NCBI GenBank assembly: GCA_934130975.1
Contig: CAKOYU010000008.1
Coordinates: forward strand, 1 to 64,000
Origin: an uncultured Clostridia bacterium
GTDB taxonomy: Bacteria > Bacillota > Clostridia > TANB77 > CAG-508
DNA: 64,000 nt
Direction of reading: 5' to 3'
Shown here: one piece after another, positions 1 to 7,898 of the stretch
How the letters are laid out: every line of letters begins with the position of its first letter
Position numbering within the stretch: position 1 is the stretch's first letter
Program-made: the position numbers and the translations under genes
The notes under the pieces: generated by a model
Told to the model about the DNA's origin: nothing
Seen by the model: only the letters and a program-made list of their open reading frames with translations
Databases searched by the model: none

Positions 1-1280
1 ATTTCATATCTTGTACTTGGCCCGTTTCCGATTTTAACCAAAACACCATTTTCAACTAATTTATTTAATATTGTTGATGTAGTTGTCTTTTCTTTATTAA
101 TTAGTGCTTGAGCATTAATTCTTGTTATAGAGCCATTTTTTTCAATATATTTTATAATTATATCCATATCACCTTTACTATTATTTTGTATAGCAACATT
201 ATTCAATGATATTTTAGGTAATTTTACAACAAACGCTGACGGTAATACATCTATCTCGAAATTTAATCCAATTTTATTATAATATGATTTTACTCTTCTT
301 AATCCACTTCCTATTGCTTCTACCCTCTTTATTCTCATAAAAATAGATTGTAAGTAAGGATTTCTTGAAGTTGATAGACCTGCTAGTATATCATCAAGTG
401 TTATGTTTCCATATAAAGATCCAAAACTAATAACTTCTATTCCATTATTTTTATATAAATTAAGTATATTAGATGTTAACGTTCCATAATCTCTGTGTAT
501 AAGAGAATTTAACACAATTTCTCTTAAAATAAATTCTGGATATTCTTCAATATCTTCTCTAACACTCGTATTAATTAATCCATATGTTGCTGTATTATTT
601 TTTAAATAATCAATTATAGTATCATAAATTTCCAAGATTGATCCTTTAAATTCTTTTCTATCTAAAAAATTATTTTTTTCATTTGATTGATACACAGCCA
701 ATTTGAATGTAAATGGATTTTGGTCAGAAAATAATAATCCTAAGTTTGTATATTTTTGATTTGCAGTAAAATGCAAATTTTCTTTTATATTATTTTCTTT
801 TATATTAATATTATTTTCTTCTAAGGCTTTACTAATATAATCAAAAGTTAATTCTTGATTACTTGAAATTGATGTTTCAAATGATAAGCTACTATTTTTT
901 ATTATCAATTGTTTTACTGTTTCTTCTGTTGCAGGAATCGAGCAAGAGCCAGTTCTTAAGTATGTTCCTTTTACAATTCCTTTTTCTTTTAGATAATAAA
1001 TATCAATTCCTTTTGAAACTTTTATAATAATATATTCTTTATCTTCAATTTTTCCTGTATTTATCGAAACGAAAATTCTAGCATCTGGATATATATTTGT
1101 TCGTATTCCATTAGAAATCTTTTCTTCAATGTCTTTGCAATTATCCACTCCTATTAAATTCCCATTATCATCATATCCAATATATATAGTTCCAGAATTT
1201 GTGTTCAAAAAAGCTATGATCTCTTTATATATTTTTTCTGTATAATTTTCTTTAAATTCTATTGATTCATTATCATTCAT
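1..1280 (-). CDS. AlbA_2/Schlafen-type ATP-binding regulator, 3' end cut by window edge
   Basis: The frame is open from an ATG at 1280, with GGAGG about 7 nt upstream, to the window edge, so about 426 codons are visible and the stop lies outside. The N-terminus has the AlbA_2 (Schlafen-like) signature ESIEFKENYTEKI followed by an IGYDDNGNLIG strand-turn. The middle, around residues 245-330, has REIVLNSLIHRDYG and GSGLRRVK, as in the HATPase_c_4 domain of this family. The last 60 residues look like a winged helix (INAQALINKEKTTTSTILNK). Family members are predicted DNA-binding regulators or defence-associated proteins; no specific role can be assigned here. The gene stands alone behind its own promoter and a four-copy repeat that probably acts as its operator, which suggests autoregulation (inference). 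Confidence 0.85.
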   Translation of the reverse strand, partial: MNDNESIEFKENYTEKIYKEIIAFLNTNSGTIYIGYDDNGNLIGVDNCKDIEEKISNGIRTNIYPDARIFVSINTGKIEDKEYIIIKVSKGIDIYYLKEKGIVKGTYLRTGSCSIPATEETVKQLIIKNSSLSFETSISSNQELTFDYISKALEENNINIKENNIKENLHFTANQKYTNLGLLFSDQNPFTFKLAVYQSNEKNNFLDRKEFKGSILEIYDTIIDYLKNNTATYGLINTSVREDIEEYPEFILREIVLNSLIHRDYGTLTSNILNLYKNNGIEVISFGSLYGNITLDDILAGLSTSRNPYLQSIFMRIKRVEAIGSGLRRVKSYYNKIGLNFEIDVLPSAFVVKLPKISLNNVAIQNNSKGDMDIIIKYIEKNGSITRINAQALINKEKTTTSTILNKLVENGVLVKIGNGPSTRYE

Positions 1281-1300
1281 GCTACTTACCTCCATTTTAA

Positions 1301-1336
1301 ATCGTTCAATCGTTCAAAATATCGTTCAATCGTTCA
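1301..1336. repeat. Four copies of an 8-bp direct repeat, putative operator
   Basis: ATCGTTCA occurs at 1301-1308, 1309-1316, 1321-1328 and 1329-1336, giving two abutting pairs separated by AAAT, with 20 bp (two helical turns) between pair starts. The array lies between the -10 box and the SD of the AlbA_2 gene, straddling the expected transcription start. This is the position of a repressor site; binding by the product's own winged helix is inference. Confidence 0.75.
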
Positions 1337-1341
1337 ACTAT

Positions 1342-1371
1342 AGTATAACACTTTTATTATAAATTATACAA
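1342..1371 (-). promoter_or_regulatory. Candidate sigma-A promoter of the AlbA_2 gene
   Basis: On the minus strand TTGTAT (1371-1366) is followed after 18 bp by TATACT (1347-1342). The -10 box is good and the -35 box shares only TTG with consensus. The start of transcription would fall near 1335, inside the 8-bp repeat array. Confidence 0.5.
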
Positions 1372-1530
1372 GATATATTTTAAAATTTTACATTTTTCAA
1401 TACTCCAAGTTGGTCGTATTACTTTGATTTTGTGCAATGTTATATATTATTAAATATAAGGATTTCTATATCCACCTATCTTTTAATATACATCTTTATT
1501 AGAGACAGAATAAAATCTGCCTCTTCATTT

Positions 1531-2193
1531 TTATTTATAGTTTTTATTTATCATATATCCTTCTTTTCCATTTGTTCTAATACGAACTTTATCCCAAGTA
1601 TATCCATCAGTTTGTGCAACTGAAGATTCTAAAATATATAATGTTGTATTGGCTAAATATAATGTTGCACTTGATTTTGTATTAGGTTCACTTCTTAAAT
1701 TAGTATTTCGAGCTAATGTTTTTTGGCTTAATGTTTGAGAATTTATTTTATAATCAGAACTATTATAAGTTCCAATTTTATTCGGAATTCCCATATAAGA
1801 AGCTGGATTTAACTTGCTTACTGCGACACCATTATTAAACCTTCTTATTTCTACATGAGTATGAGATCCAGAACTATTTCCTGTATTCCCCATTTTTCCG
1901 ATTATAGTTGTATACGTAACACTTTGCCCTACTCTAACATAAATTTTATCTAAATGAGCTAAATATATTCTATTTTCGGTTCCATTTTCTTTTATTCTTA
2001 CATAATTTCCAAATCCACCTTTATCATAACCAGCACGTTCGACTATGCCTGGACAAATTGCATATACATTCTTATTTGTAATTCCTATCAAGTCAATTCC
2101 AGCATGAATTCCACTTTTCCATGCATTACCCTTTCTTCCATATTCACAAGAAACTTTAAAAGTTCCTGTAAAGCATAATTTAGTTGCCATCAT
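1531..2193 (-). CDS. M23 family metallopeptidase with C-terminal bacterial SH3 domain
   Basis: Residues 1-130 form a LytM/M23 peptidase domain. The zinc ligands are visible as H30 and D34 (HAGID) and H113 in the HTH of GSHTHVEIR; H80 (AHLD) is the usual fourth conserved histidine. Residues ~160-218 form an SH3b cell-wall binding domain (NLRSEPNTKSSATL). There is no signal peptide or transmembrane segment, so the 220-aa protein resembles a cytoplasmically made endolysin or an imported hydrolase more than a normal secreted cell-wall enzyme. The reaction would be cleavage of peptidoglycan cross-bridges or stem peptides. The start ATG (2193) overlaps the TGA of a 30-codon acidic ORF, so the two are translationally coupled; the next codon is also ATG and could be used. 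Confidence 0.85.
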   Translation of the reverse strand: MMATKLCFTGTFKVSCEYGRKGNAWKSGIHAGIDLIGITNKNVYAICPGIVERAGYDKGGFGNYVRIKENGTENRIYLAHLDKIYVRVGQSVTYTTIIGKMGNTGNSSGSHTHVEIRRFNNGVAVSKLNPASYMGIPNKIGTYNSSDYKINSQTLSQKTLARNTNLRSEPNTKSSATLYLANTTLYILESSVAQTDGYTWDKVRIRTNGKEGYMINKNYK

Positions 2194-2282
2194 TCTTCAA
2201 TCCCTTCTAATTCTAATTCATCATCTATACTTTCATCTGTATATTCTATTAACTCTGTATTTTCAATTAGCTCTTCTTCCAT
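2190..2282 (-). CDS. 30-residue acidic micro-protein coupled to the M23 hydrolase
   Basis: An ATG at 2282-2280 is preceded by a strong SD (GGGAGG, 8 nt spacing) and opens a 30-codon frame ending in TGA at 2192-2190. That stop overlaps the ATG of the hydrolase gene. The peptide begins MEEELIENTELIEY and ends LELEGIEE; about half its residues are Glu or Asp, with no Lys or Arg and no membrane segment. I do not recognise a family. The strong SD and the stop/start overlap support real translation. It may serve only to couple translation of the hydrolase, or it may bind that protein (inference). Confidence 0.55.
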   Translation of the reverse strand: MEEELIENTELIEYTDESIDDELELEGIEE

Positions 2283-2412
2283 AAATTTTTCCTCCCTTAT
2301 TATTTTTGAATATTTATCATTACATTTTAATATATAAATACCTCTATATTATTATATTCTTATATCTCTTCTAAATGTTACATTTTACTAAATTATGTCT
2401 GTTTTATTAGAA

Positions 2413-2438
2413 AAAGCGAAGGATTTTACCTTCGCTTT
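2413..2438 (-). terminator. Rho-independent terminator after the 591-aa membrane gene
   Basis: A 10-bp perfect stem AAAGCGAAGG / CCTTCGCTTT with a 6-nt loop is followed on the minus strand by TTCTAATAAAAC. It lies 20 bp beyond the stop of the 2460-4235 gene. Confidence 0.75.
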
Positions 2439-2459
2439 AATTGACTCAATTTTATTATG

Positions 2460-4235
2460 TTAAGAGCCGGAATGTTCTTTCAATAATTTAGCCTTTTCCC
2501 CATCTGAAAGGTTATTCCATGTATCTTCATTAGCGTCTGGATCAACATCTGTTATACTGGAACTTGGCGTATTTTCTTTCTGATCTTGATTAATTTTTTC
2601 TTGCCCCTCAGAGATTTCCTGAGAAAAATCATTATTATCAAAAGAAGAAATCGTAATTGTTCCATTACCTTCAGATATGTAAGATACTGTTACTGTATCC
2701 CCTTCTCGTGTAATCGGCAATTCATCAGAAACTGTATAAGATGCTAAAAACAGTTTTGTATGATCATCATCTAGGATGATATAGTAAAAAGTGTTTCCTG
2801 ATTCTACATTTGCTGTTATTCTAGAAACTTTTCCTGTTAGAGTATAACCATAAACTTCAGTGTTATCTCCAAAATCGACAGATGCCCCACTAGAAGATAC
2901 AGCATTTAAATAATCCTTTTTCGTTTCTGATATGCTAGACCCTGTTGCTACAATACTATAATTTTCGATATTAACCATAGCATACATCTTAACAAGTCCT
3001 GCGTCATCTTTTAAAGTCGAGAAGTATGTTGGAACTCCTGAAACATTAATTGGAATAGGCTCTGTGGATTTATATCCCATATGTTGAACATTTCCTTTGG
3101 CACTTCCCATAGCAGCTGACTCTGTAGCACCACTCATTTTATAAAAAGTGAATTTTTTGGTTCTTGTGTTAATCATAGCAAAACCAATTGTGCCTTCATC
3201 TGCTCCTGTAGAACTCATACCAGTATAATAGTAACAATCGCCATCATTAAAGACAGTTGTTACATGCTCAGTTACTGAGAGTTCATCTTTATTAGATGGA
3301 TTCCACCAGCCATGAATATATTTACCATAATGTTCTAACTGATTAATAACAAATTTCTCTGGCTGAATTATATCAACCCATTCTGGAGCATCTTTCACAG
3401 AATACCACTCACATTTTCCTGTCTGAGGATCACAAATTACAACTCCAGTTGCTTCAGGATTACCCCAAAGAGTAGTATTTTTGTAAGTAGTTACAACCCA
3501 AAACGGATAACCTTCATCATTCAACTCAAAAGAATATTCAGTTAAACCAACTGAACGATATCCACTTGACCGAATATGACGTTTGAGATCATCTCCAAAA
3601 TAGGCAGATTGCAAATAGCGAAGATGAATCTCTGAACCATCTGCTGTTGTGTTAACAAGTTTAACATCATTACTATTTGTTGCACTAACAGTAACAAAAC
3701 CTGGTGTTCCACTTGAATTTGAATGCCATTTAAAGAAACCGCTATGGTCTAATGGTGCAACATAGAGCAGTTTATCATTCACCTGCTGTTTGTTTGTAAA
3801 TTCACCAATATCTACTTGAGATCCAAGTGCAACATTTTCTCCAAGTTTTTTATCAGAGAGTTTTGACGCTAACTTAATATCAACAGTTGGAATCTGCGAA
3901 GTATCAATTTCAACAATATCGTTCGTAAAAGATTTATTGTCTGGTTGCCCAATTTGATTGTACATAGTTGAAGCATTAAAAAGTGAAGAACCAGCAACAA
4001 GTCCAATTATGCCACTAACAACTATCAATGCTAAAGCTATACCAGCAGGAATAAGTGTTATTCCATCCTTTCCTGAAATCCACCATCCTACAAGTATTGA
4101 TAGTAACAATACACCTATAGCAATAAAACAAAAACCATCAAAATATCCCAAAGATAATGGTGGCATCCAAAGATAATATATTATCCAATATACAAATGCT
4201 ACTACAGCTGTTACAACAGATTTTACAATAATCAT
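2460..4235 (-). CDS. Unknown membrane protein with three N-terminal helices and a large extracytoplasmic domain
   Basis: This 591-aa protein has hydrophobic segments at about residues 5-24, 33-52 and 58-83, then roughly 470 residues of soluble, mostly beta-type sequence. The tail (from ~540) is rich in Gln, Asn, Asp and Ser and looks disordered. Motifs include ICDPQTGKCEWYSVKDAPEW and GKYIHGWWNPSNK; the repeated pattern of a Trp-containing strand followed by a turn recalls PepSY-like sensor domains, but this is only an impression. No catalytic motif is evident. ATG at 4235 has SD GGAGG 6-7 nt upstream. The gene is transcribed alone: a terminator follows and a 230-bp leader with two further SD-like sequences precedes. 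Function unknown. Confidence 0.7.
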   Translation of the reverse strand: MIIVKSVVTAVVAFVYWIIYYLWMPPLSLGYFDGFCFIAIGVLLLSILVGWWISGKDGITLIPAGIALALIVVSGIIGLVAGSSLFNASTMYNQIGQPDNKSFTNDIVEIDTSQIPTVDIKLASKLSDKKLGENVALGSQVDIGEFTNKQQVNDKLLYVAPLDHSGFFKWHSNSSGTPGFVTVSATNSNDVKLVNTTADGSEIHLRYLQSAYFGDDLKRHIRSSGYRSVGLTEYSFELNDEGYPFWVVTTYKNTTLWGNPEATGVVICDPQTGKCEWYSVKDAPEWVDIIQPEKFVINQLEHYGKYIHGWWNPSNKDELSVTEHVTTVFNDGDCYYYTGMSSTGADEGTIGFAMINTRTKKFTFYKMSGATESAAMGSAKGNVQHMGYKSTEPIPINVSGVPTYFSTLKDDAGLVKMYAMVNIENYSIVATGSSISETKKDYLNAVSSSGASVDFGDNTEVYGYTLTGKVSRITANVESGNTFYYIILDDDHTKLFLASYTVSDELPITREGDTVTVSYISEGNGTITISSFDNNDFSQEISEGQEKINQDQKENTPSSSITDVDPDANEDTWNNLSDGEKAKLLKEHSGS

Positions 4236-4297
4236 AATTTTCCTCCTGTATTAATCTAATCTTATTGTTTTTGAGTTTCTTGTAAAAGTTGTTTTTT

Positions 4298-4307
4298 ACC
4301 TCCTTTT
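4298..4307 (-). promoter_or_regulatory. Orphan Shine-Dalgarno sequence in the leader of the 591-aa gene
   Basis: AAAAGGAGGT reads on the minus strand about 65 nt upstream of the real ribosome binding site, with no ATG, GTG or TTG at a usable distance. A second SD-like GGAGGTG lies at 4335-4341. Such isolated SDs can act as 5' mRNA stabilisers, as known for the cry3A leader of Bacillus thuringiensis; assigning that role here is inference. Confidence 0.35.
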
Positions 4308-4423
4308 GTTTAATAATAAAATATTTGAGTCTTTCACCTCCAATAAATGATTATTTAGAGTACTAATAAAAATAGTAAACTTATTATATTATAACATGAA
4401 AAGTGTTTTTGGGCAAATTATAA

Positions 4424-4456
4424 AAAACATAGTTTTTATTAATAAAACTATGTTTT
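4424..4456 (-). terminator. Terminator after the Pr6Pr-family gene
   Basis: A 13-bp perfect stem AAAACATAGTTTT / AAAACTATGTTTT with a 7-nt loop starts 10 bp beyond the stop of the 4466-5122 gene. The A/T arms supply the U-tract in minus-strand RNA. Confidence 0.7.
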
Positions 4457-4465
4457 CTTCTACTC

Positions 4466-5122
4466 TTATTTAATCTTTTTAAATATTTTGTCTAATACTA
4501 CTAATAATTCACTTATTAGTAGTATCCCTATTATTATAACTAGAAGCCATTTTAATACTCCCCAATATCCCAATTCATTATAGTCAAGGAAGAAATATGC
4601 AAACTGCTTCGATCCTCCTATGTTATAAAAAGAACCACCTAAATTACTATAAGTATATACATATATCACATAATTTAATGGTTGTATTAGCCAAAAAATT
4701 GGATAAAAGAGCTTGAAATGCCCTTTTTCATCAAATATGATGTAATCTAATAATACTAATGTCGGAGAAACAGTATGTACCAAGAAATTGGCCAACTGCT
4801 TATTGTTAATACTATTTTGAAGAGCATCCATTTGGAAACCTCCTGGAGCTAAAGCTATATGGTAAATAATTGCTGTTATAGCAATAGTTATTACTAAGCC
4901 TCCCTTTATTAAATAGTATACATCTGTTTGATACTGTTTATTTAATAATTCTAAAACTAAAATTATTATAAAAGCAATTAAGCATATAACATTACTTTGT
5001 AATGTATAATATGACATTAATGCTCGTACAGATGATGTATTAGATAAGTTTAAAAAGATTCCGCTAATAAGAGAGAATATTGTGAACATTTTATAACAGA
5101 TACTAATTATTTTCCGAGTCAT
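4466..5122 (-). CDS. Pr6Pr family membrane protein
   Basis: The 218-aa protein has six predicted transmembrane segments, near residues 7-25, 42-58, 72-90, 113-130, 143-160 and 193-211. Conserved-looking features of the Pr6Pr (FAR-17a/AIG1-like) family are YYTLQSNVIC in helix 2, IYHIALAP after helix 3, LVHTVSPTLVLLDYIIF in helix 4, and YPIFWLIQPLNYVIYVY in helix 5. Eukaryotic relatives hydrolyse fatty-acid esters of hydroxy fatty acids; the bacterial role is not established. The gene stands alone between AT-rich spacers, with its own terminator and SD AGGAGG before ATG 5122. The family call is fairly secure and the function is not. Confidence 0.7.
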   Translation of the reverse strand: MTRKIISICYKMFTIFSLISGIFLNLSNTSSVRALMSYYTLQSNVICLIAFIIILVLELLNKQYQTDVYYLIKGGLVITIAITAIIYHIALAPGGFQMDALQNSINNKQLANFLVHTVSPTLVLLDYIIFDEKGHFKLFYPIFWLIQPLNYVIYVYTYSNLGGSFYNIGGSKQFAYFFLDYNELGYWGVLKWLLVIIIGILLISELLVVLDKIFKKIK

Positions 5123-5210
5123 AAAACGTCCTCCTTTCTTCTACTTATTATATTAAATTTATTATATCACATTAATTTTTCTTTTTGTAGAATTTTCTCT
5201 AATATTATAA

Positions 5211-5236
5211 AAACTGAGAAAGTATTTTCTCAGTTT
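5211..5236 (-). terminator. Terminator after rho
   Basis: A perfect 11-bp stem AAACTGAGAAA / TTTCTCAGTTT with a 4-nt loop lies just past the rho stop codon at 5244, followed on the minus strand by TTATAATATT. Confidence 0.8.
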
Positions 5237-5243
5237 AGATATT

Positions 5244-6599
5244 TTAATTTTTATAATTTTTTAAATATGAATCCATTTTTTCAATAAATTCAGCATTATT
5301 CTTTGTTTGTGTCATTTGAGTAATGATTTGTTCTGTTACATCTGCTACCGGTAAATTATTTAATGCTTTTCTTAATGCGAATACTGTTTCCATTTCTGGT
5401 TTAGTTAACAATAAATCTTCTCTTCTTGTTCCAGATTTATTTATATCTATAGCTGGAAAAATTCGCTTTTCTGATAGCTTTCTGTCTAAATGTACTTCCA
5501 TATTACCAGTACCTTTAAATTCTTCAAATATAACATCATCCATTCTACTTCCTGTTTCTATTAATGATGTTGCTAAAATTGTTAAACTTCCACCATTTTC
5601 AATATTTCTAGCTGCTCCAAAGAATTTTTTTGGTTTATGTAATGCTGCTGGATCAAGACCACCTGATAATGTTTTTCCTGATGATGGCATTACTAAGTTA
5701 TATGCTCTTGCTAATCTTGTAATACTATCTAGTAAAATTACTACATCTCTGTTATGTTCAATTATTCTTTTTGCTCTTTCTAATACCATTTCTGCAACTT
5801 TTACATGATGTTCTGGCATTTCGTCAAATGTTGAGTATATAACTTGTCCTTTTATTGAACGTTTCATATCTGTTACTTCTTCTGGTCTTTCATCAATTAG
5901 AAGTACTATTAATTCCACTTCTGGATTATTTCTAGTAATACTGTTTGCAATTTTCTTTAATAATGTTGTTTTTCCTACTTTTGGTGGAGCAACAATCATT
6001 CCTCTTTGTCCTTTTCCTATTGGTGAGATTAAATCTATTATTCTCATTGCATATTCTGTTGGTGTCGTTTCTAGTTTTAATCTTTCATTTGGATAAATTG
6101 GTGTTAATTCATCAAATCTTTTTCTTTTTGCTGCTTTTTCTGGATGTTCGCCATTTACTTCTCCAACAAAGATTAAAGATGGGAATTTTTCATCTTCTTT
6201 AGTTCTAGAAATTCCTTTGATTATATCTCCAGTATCTAGCTTAAATCTTCTAATTTGAATTGGTGAGATGTAAACATCTTTAGGACTTGATAAATAATTA
6301 TCTCCTCTTAAAAATCCATATCCATCTGGCAATACTTCTAGTATTCCTTCTACTATTTCATCATCATCATTTGTTACTTTGTAATCAATTACTGCTTCTC
6401 CTACATCTTCTAATTGTTCATCATCGTTTTTGTCATATCTAATTTCTTCTTTTTCTTCTACTTGTGGTTTTGATGTTTCTGCTACTTGTTTTAATAATAC
6501 AATTAGTTCATCTTTTTTTAATTTTGAAATATTTCTAATATTCTTTTCTTTAGCAAAGTTTCTCAACTCTAATAAAGTCATGTTTTCTAATTCTGACAT
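5244..6599 (-). CDS. rho: Transcription termination factor Rho
   Basis: This 451-aa hexameric RNA-dependent ATPase/translocase ends transcription of untranslated RNA. Residues 1-45 form the helical Rho_N domain. After a short acidic linker comes the cold-shock-like RNA-binding domain (YGFLRG at 94-99, with DVYISPIQIRRF following). The ATPase core has Walker A APPKVGKTT at 204-212, LLIDERPEEV (catalytic Glu region), VVILLDSITRLARAY (Walker B) and the Q/R-loop segment with the arginine finger (GSLTILATSLIETGSRMDD). Length and motif order are normal for Firmicutes. The gene is monocistronic, with terminators on both sides, and the start ATG at 6599 has SD GGAGG. Confidence 0.97.
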   Translation of the reverse strand: MSELENMTLLELRNFAKEKNIRNISKLKKDELIVLLKQVAETSKPQVEEKEEIRYDKNDDEQLEDVGEAVIDYKVTNDDDEIVEGILEVLPDGYGFLRGDNYLSSPKDVYISPIQIRRFKLDTGDIIKGISRTKEDEKFPSLIFVGEVNGEHPEKAAKRKRFDELTPIYPNERLKLETTPTEYAMRIIDLISPIGKGQRGMIVAPPKVGKTTLLKKIANSITRNNPEVELIVLLIDERPEEVTDMKRSIKGQVIYSTFDEMPEHHVKVAEMVLERAKRIIEHNRDVVILLDSITRLARAYNLVMPSSGKTLSGGLDPAALHKPKKFFGAARNIENGGSLTILATSLIETGSRMDDVIFEEFKGTGNMEVHLDRKLSEKRIFPAIDINKSGTRREDLLLTKPEMETVFALRKALNNLPVADVTEQIITQMTQTKNNAEFIEKMDSYLKNYKN

Positions 6600-6662
6600 A
6601 ACTACCTCCTATATCTAATTTTTAATTTATTTTTTTTATCTAATGGATTTTTTATAGATTAA

Positions 6663-6704
6663 AAATAAATCCTTAAAACTTGAATGTGTTCTAAGGATTT
6701 ATTT
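6663..6704 (-). terminator. Terminator overlapping the divIC stop codon
   Basis: A 13-bp perfect stem AAATAAATCCTTA / TAAGGATTTATTT with a 16-nt loop overlaps the TAA of the septum gene (6701-6699) and separates the yabP-yabQ-divIC unit from rho. The U-tract is short. Confidence 0.55.
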
Positions 6705-6980
6705 AGTGCTATCGACATAAACTCTTTCGTTTGGTAAGTACATTCCTAGTTTTTCACGTGCTAATTTTTCTATATATTCTAATGAATCTGTGTTTTTCTT
6801 TTCTTGTTCCAAATTTTGTTTGTTATCATCTAATTCTTTTTCTGCAACTTCTATTTTTGACGATAAGTCTTTTATATCATCTTTATATTGAGATATGTTT
6901 ATTTGTTGTTTTATCAACATAACTATCCATATTATCAATGCTATTATAAATGCATTCCTTAGTAACTTATTTTTTTTCAT
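6699..6980 (-). CDS. divIC: Septum formation initiator DivIC/FtsB-like
   Basis: This 93-aa bitopic membrane protein has a short basic N-terminus, one transmembrane helix (residues 9-24), a coiled coil (residues ~30-65) and the conserved C-terminal segment EYIEKLAREKLGMYLPNERVYV typical of DivIC/FtsB. It is part of the FtsL/FtsB(DivIC)/FtsQ(DivIB) divisome subcomplex that activates septal peptidoglycan synthesis. It is the last gene of a yabP-yabQ-divIC unit, the same order as in Bacillus and Clostridium, which supports the assignment. Confidence 0.9.
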   Translation of the reverse strand: MKKNKLLRNAFIIALIIWIVMLIKQQINISQYKDDIKDLSSKIEVAEKELDDNKQNLEQEKKNTDSLEYIEKLAREKLGMYLPNERVYVDSTK

Positions 6981-7018
6981 GTGTATACTCCAATTTCTAA
7001 AAAATTCTTACATATATA

Positions 7019-7459
7019 TTATTCTCCATTTTTTACAAAATTCCCCTTTTTTATCTTAAGTTTTTTTGTAAATTTATTGAATAATACTGCTATTCCTGTA
7101 ATAATTTTACTTATTAGGCCATATATTATTTTAAATGGTACTTTTAGTATATTTATCCAACATACCAGAATCTTAGTAAATATTTTCACAATTATATTAC
7201 TAAGTGTTGTCATATATATTAGTACGCCTATTATTAAGCCTAAAAATACAAATATTCGCAATTCACCGTTGTTGAAATACCATATGCTATATAAAACTAT
7301 AATTCCAGTTAAAATCCAAAATAAAATATCTTGTATATATGTTACTAGATTTGAGGTTTTTATACTTCTTCTTAAGATTCTAAAAAAATCGAACAAAATT
7401 CCTATTGCTACACCTGTTAATGAAAAAACTAAAAATAAATATGCTTGATTTTGAGCCAT
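7019..7459 (-). CDS. yabQ: Spore cortex biosynthesis protein YabQ
   Basis: The 146-aa membrane protein starts AQNQAYLFLVFSLTGVAIG and continues LFDFFRILRRSI, both typical of YabQ. It has three hydrophobic segments near residues 7-24, 43-60 and 66-90 and a Lys-rich tail. YabQ is needed for spore cortex formation in Bacillus and is made under sigma-E in the mother cell. Its position between yabP and divIC is the conserved one. It starts 13 bp after the yabP stop, so they are co-transcribed. Confidence 0.88.
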   Translation of the reverse strand: MAQNQAYLFLVFSLTGVAIGILFDFFRILRRSIKTSNLVTYIQDILFWILTGIIVLYSIWYFNNGELRIFVFLGLIIGVLIYMTTLSNIIVKIFTKILVCWINILKVPFKIIYGLISKIITGIAVLFNKFTKKLKIKKGNFVKNGE

Positions 7460-7471
7460 ACTTCTGCCTTC

Positions 7472-7777
7472 CTATTTGAATATTTTACTTAATATTGTTC
7501 CTGTACTTTTCTCTTGTTTATTTTGACTATATGCTAAGCTTGAAATCTCTCCTTCTATTATTACTTCTGCTGTGTCTAAACTTAATTTGTTGATTCTTAT
7601 ATTTTCTCCTTTTACCGTCAACAATCCTAGCTCTGTATCTACCATTACTACTTGATCATCAAAGCTTAATACATCGTTTACTCCAGATACACTTAGTTTT
7701 CCTCTATTCTCTAATACTAAATTTTGTACTATATTGGGATTGACATTTATATTCATATTTTTTCTTTCATCTATCAT
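7472..7777 (-). CDS. yabP: Sporulation protein YabP
   Basis: The 101-aa soluble protein has the YabP/YqfC core: LVLENRGKLSVSGVNDVLSF followed by DTELGLLTVKGENIRINKLSLDTAEVIIEGEISSL, read here as a short beta-sandwich. YabP is a mother-cell sporulation protein associated with spore coat/cortex formation. ATG at 7777 has AAAGGA 9 nt upstream; an in-frame ATG at codon 8 is a weaker alternative. First gene of yabP-yabQ-divIC. Confidence 0.88.
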   Translation of the reverse strand: MIDERKNMNINVNPNIVQNLVLENRGKLSVSGVNDVLSFDDQVVMVDTELGLLTVKGENIRINKLSLDTAEVIIEGEISSLAYSQNKQEKSTGTILSKIFK

Positions 7778-7860
7778 ATGCTTTCATCCTTTCGTATATA
7801 AATTTTCTATACTAAATTATAATATGCAAAAAATCCTCTAAATAGAACTAATTGAGTATA

Positions 7861-7898
7861 AAAAGAAGATGCTAATTAAAGCATCCTCTCGTTCTTTT
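7861..7898 (-). terminator. Terminator at the end of valS
   Basis: The hairpin has an inner GATGCT / AGCATC stem and outer AAAAGAA / TTCTTTT arms that touch the valS stop codon (7898-7900). Minus-strand RNA ends in an A/U stretch. Confidence 0.6.

Noticed and set aside
1432..1623. 63-codon plus-strand frame near the AlbA_2 gene
   Set aside because: Extreme Ile/Ser/Phe composition, overlaps the M23 gene, no SD; not considered real.
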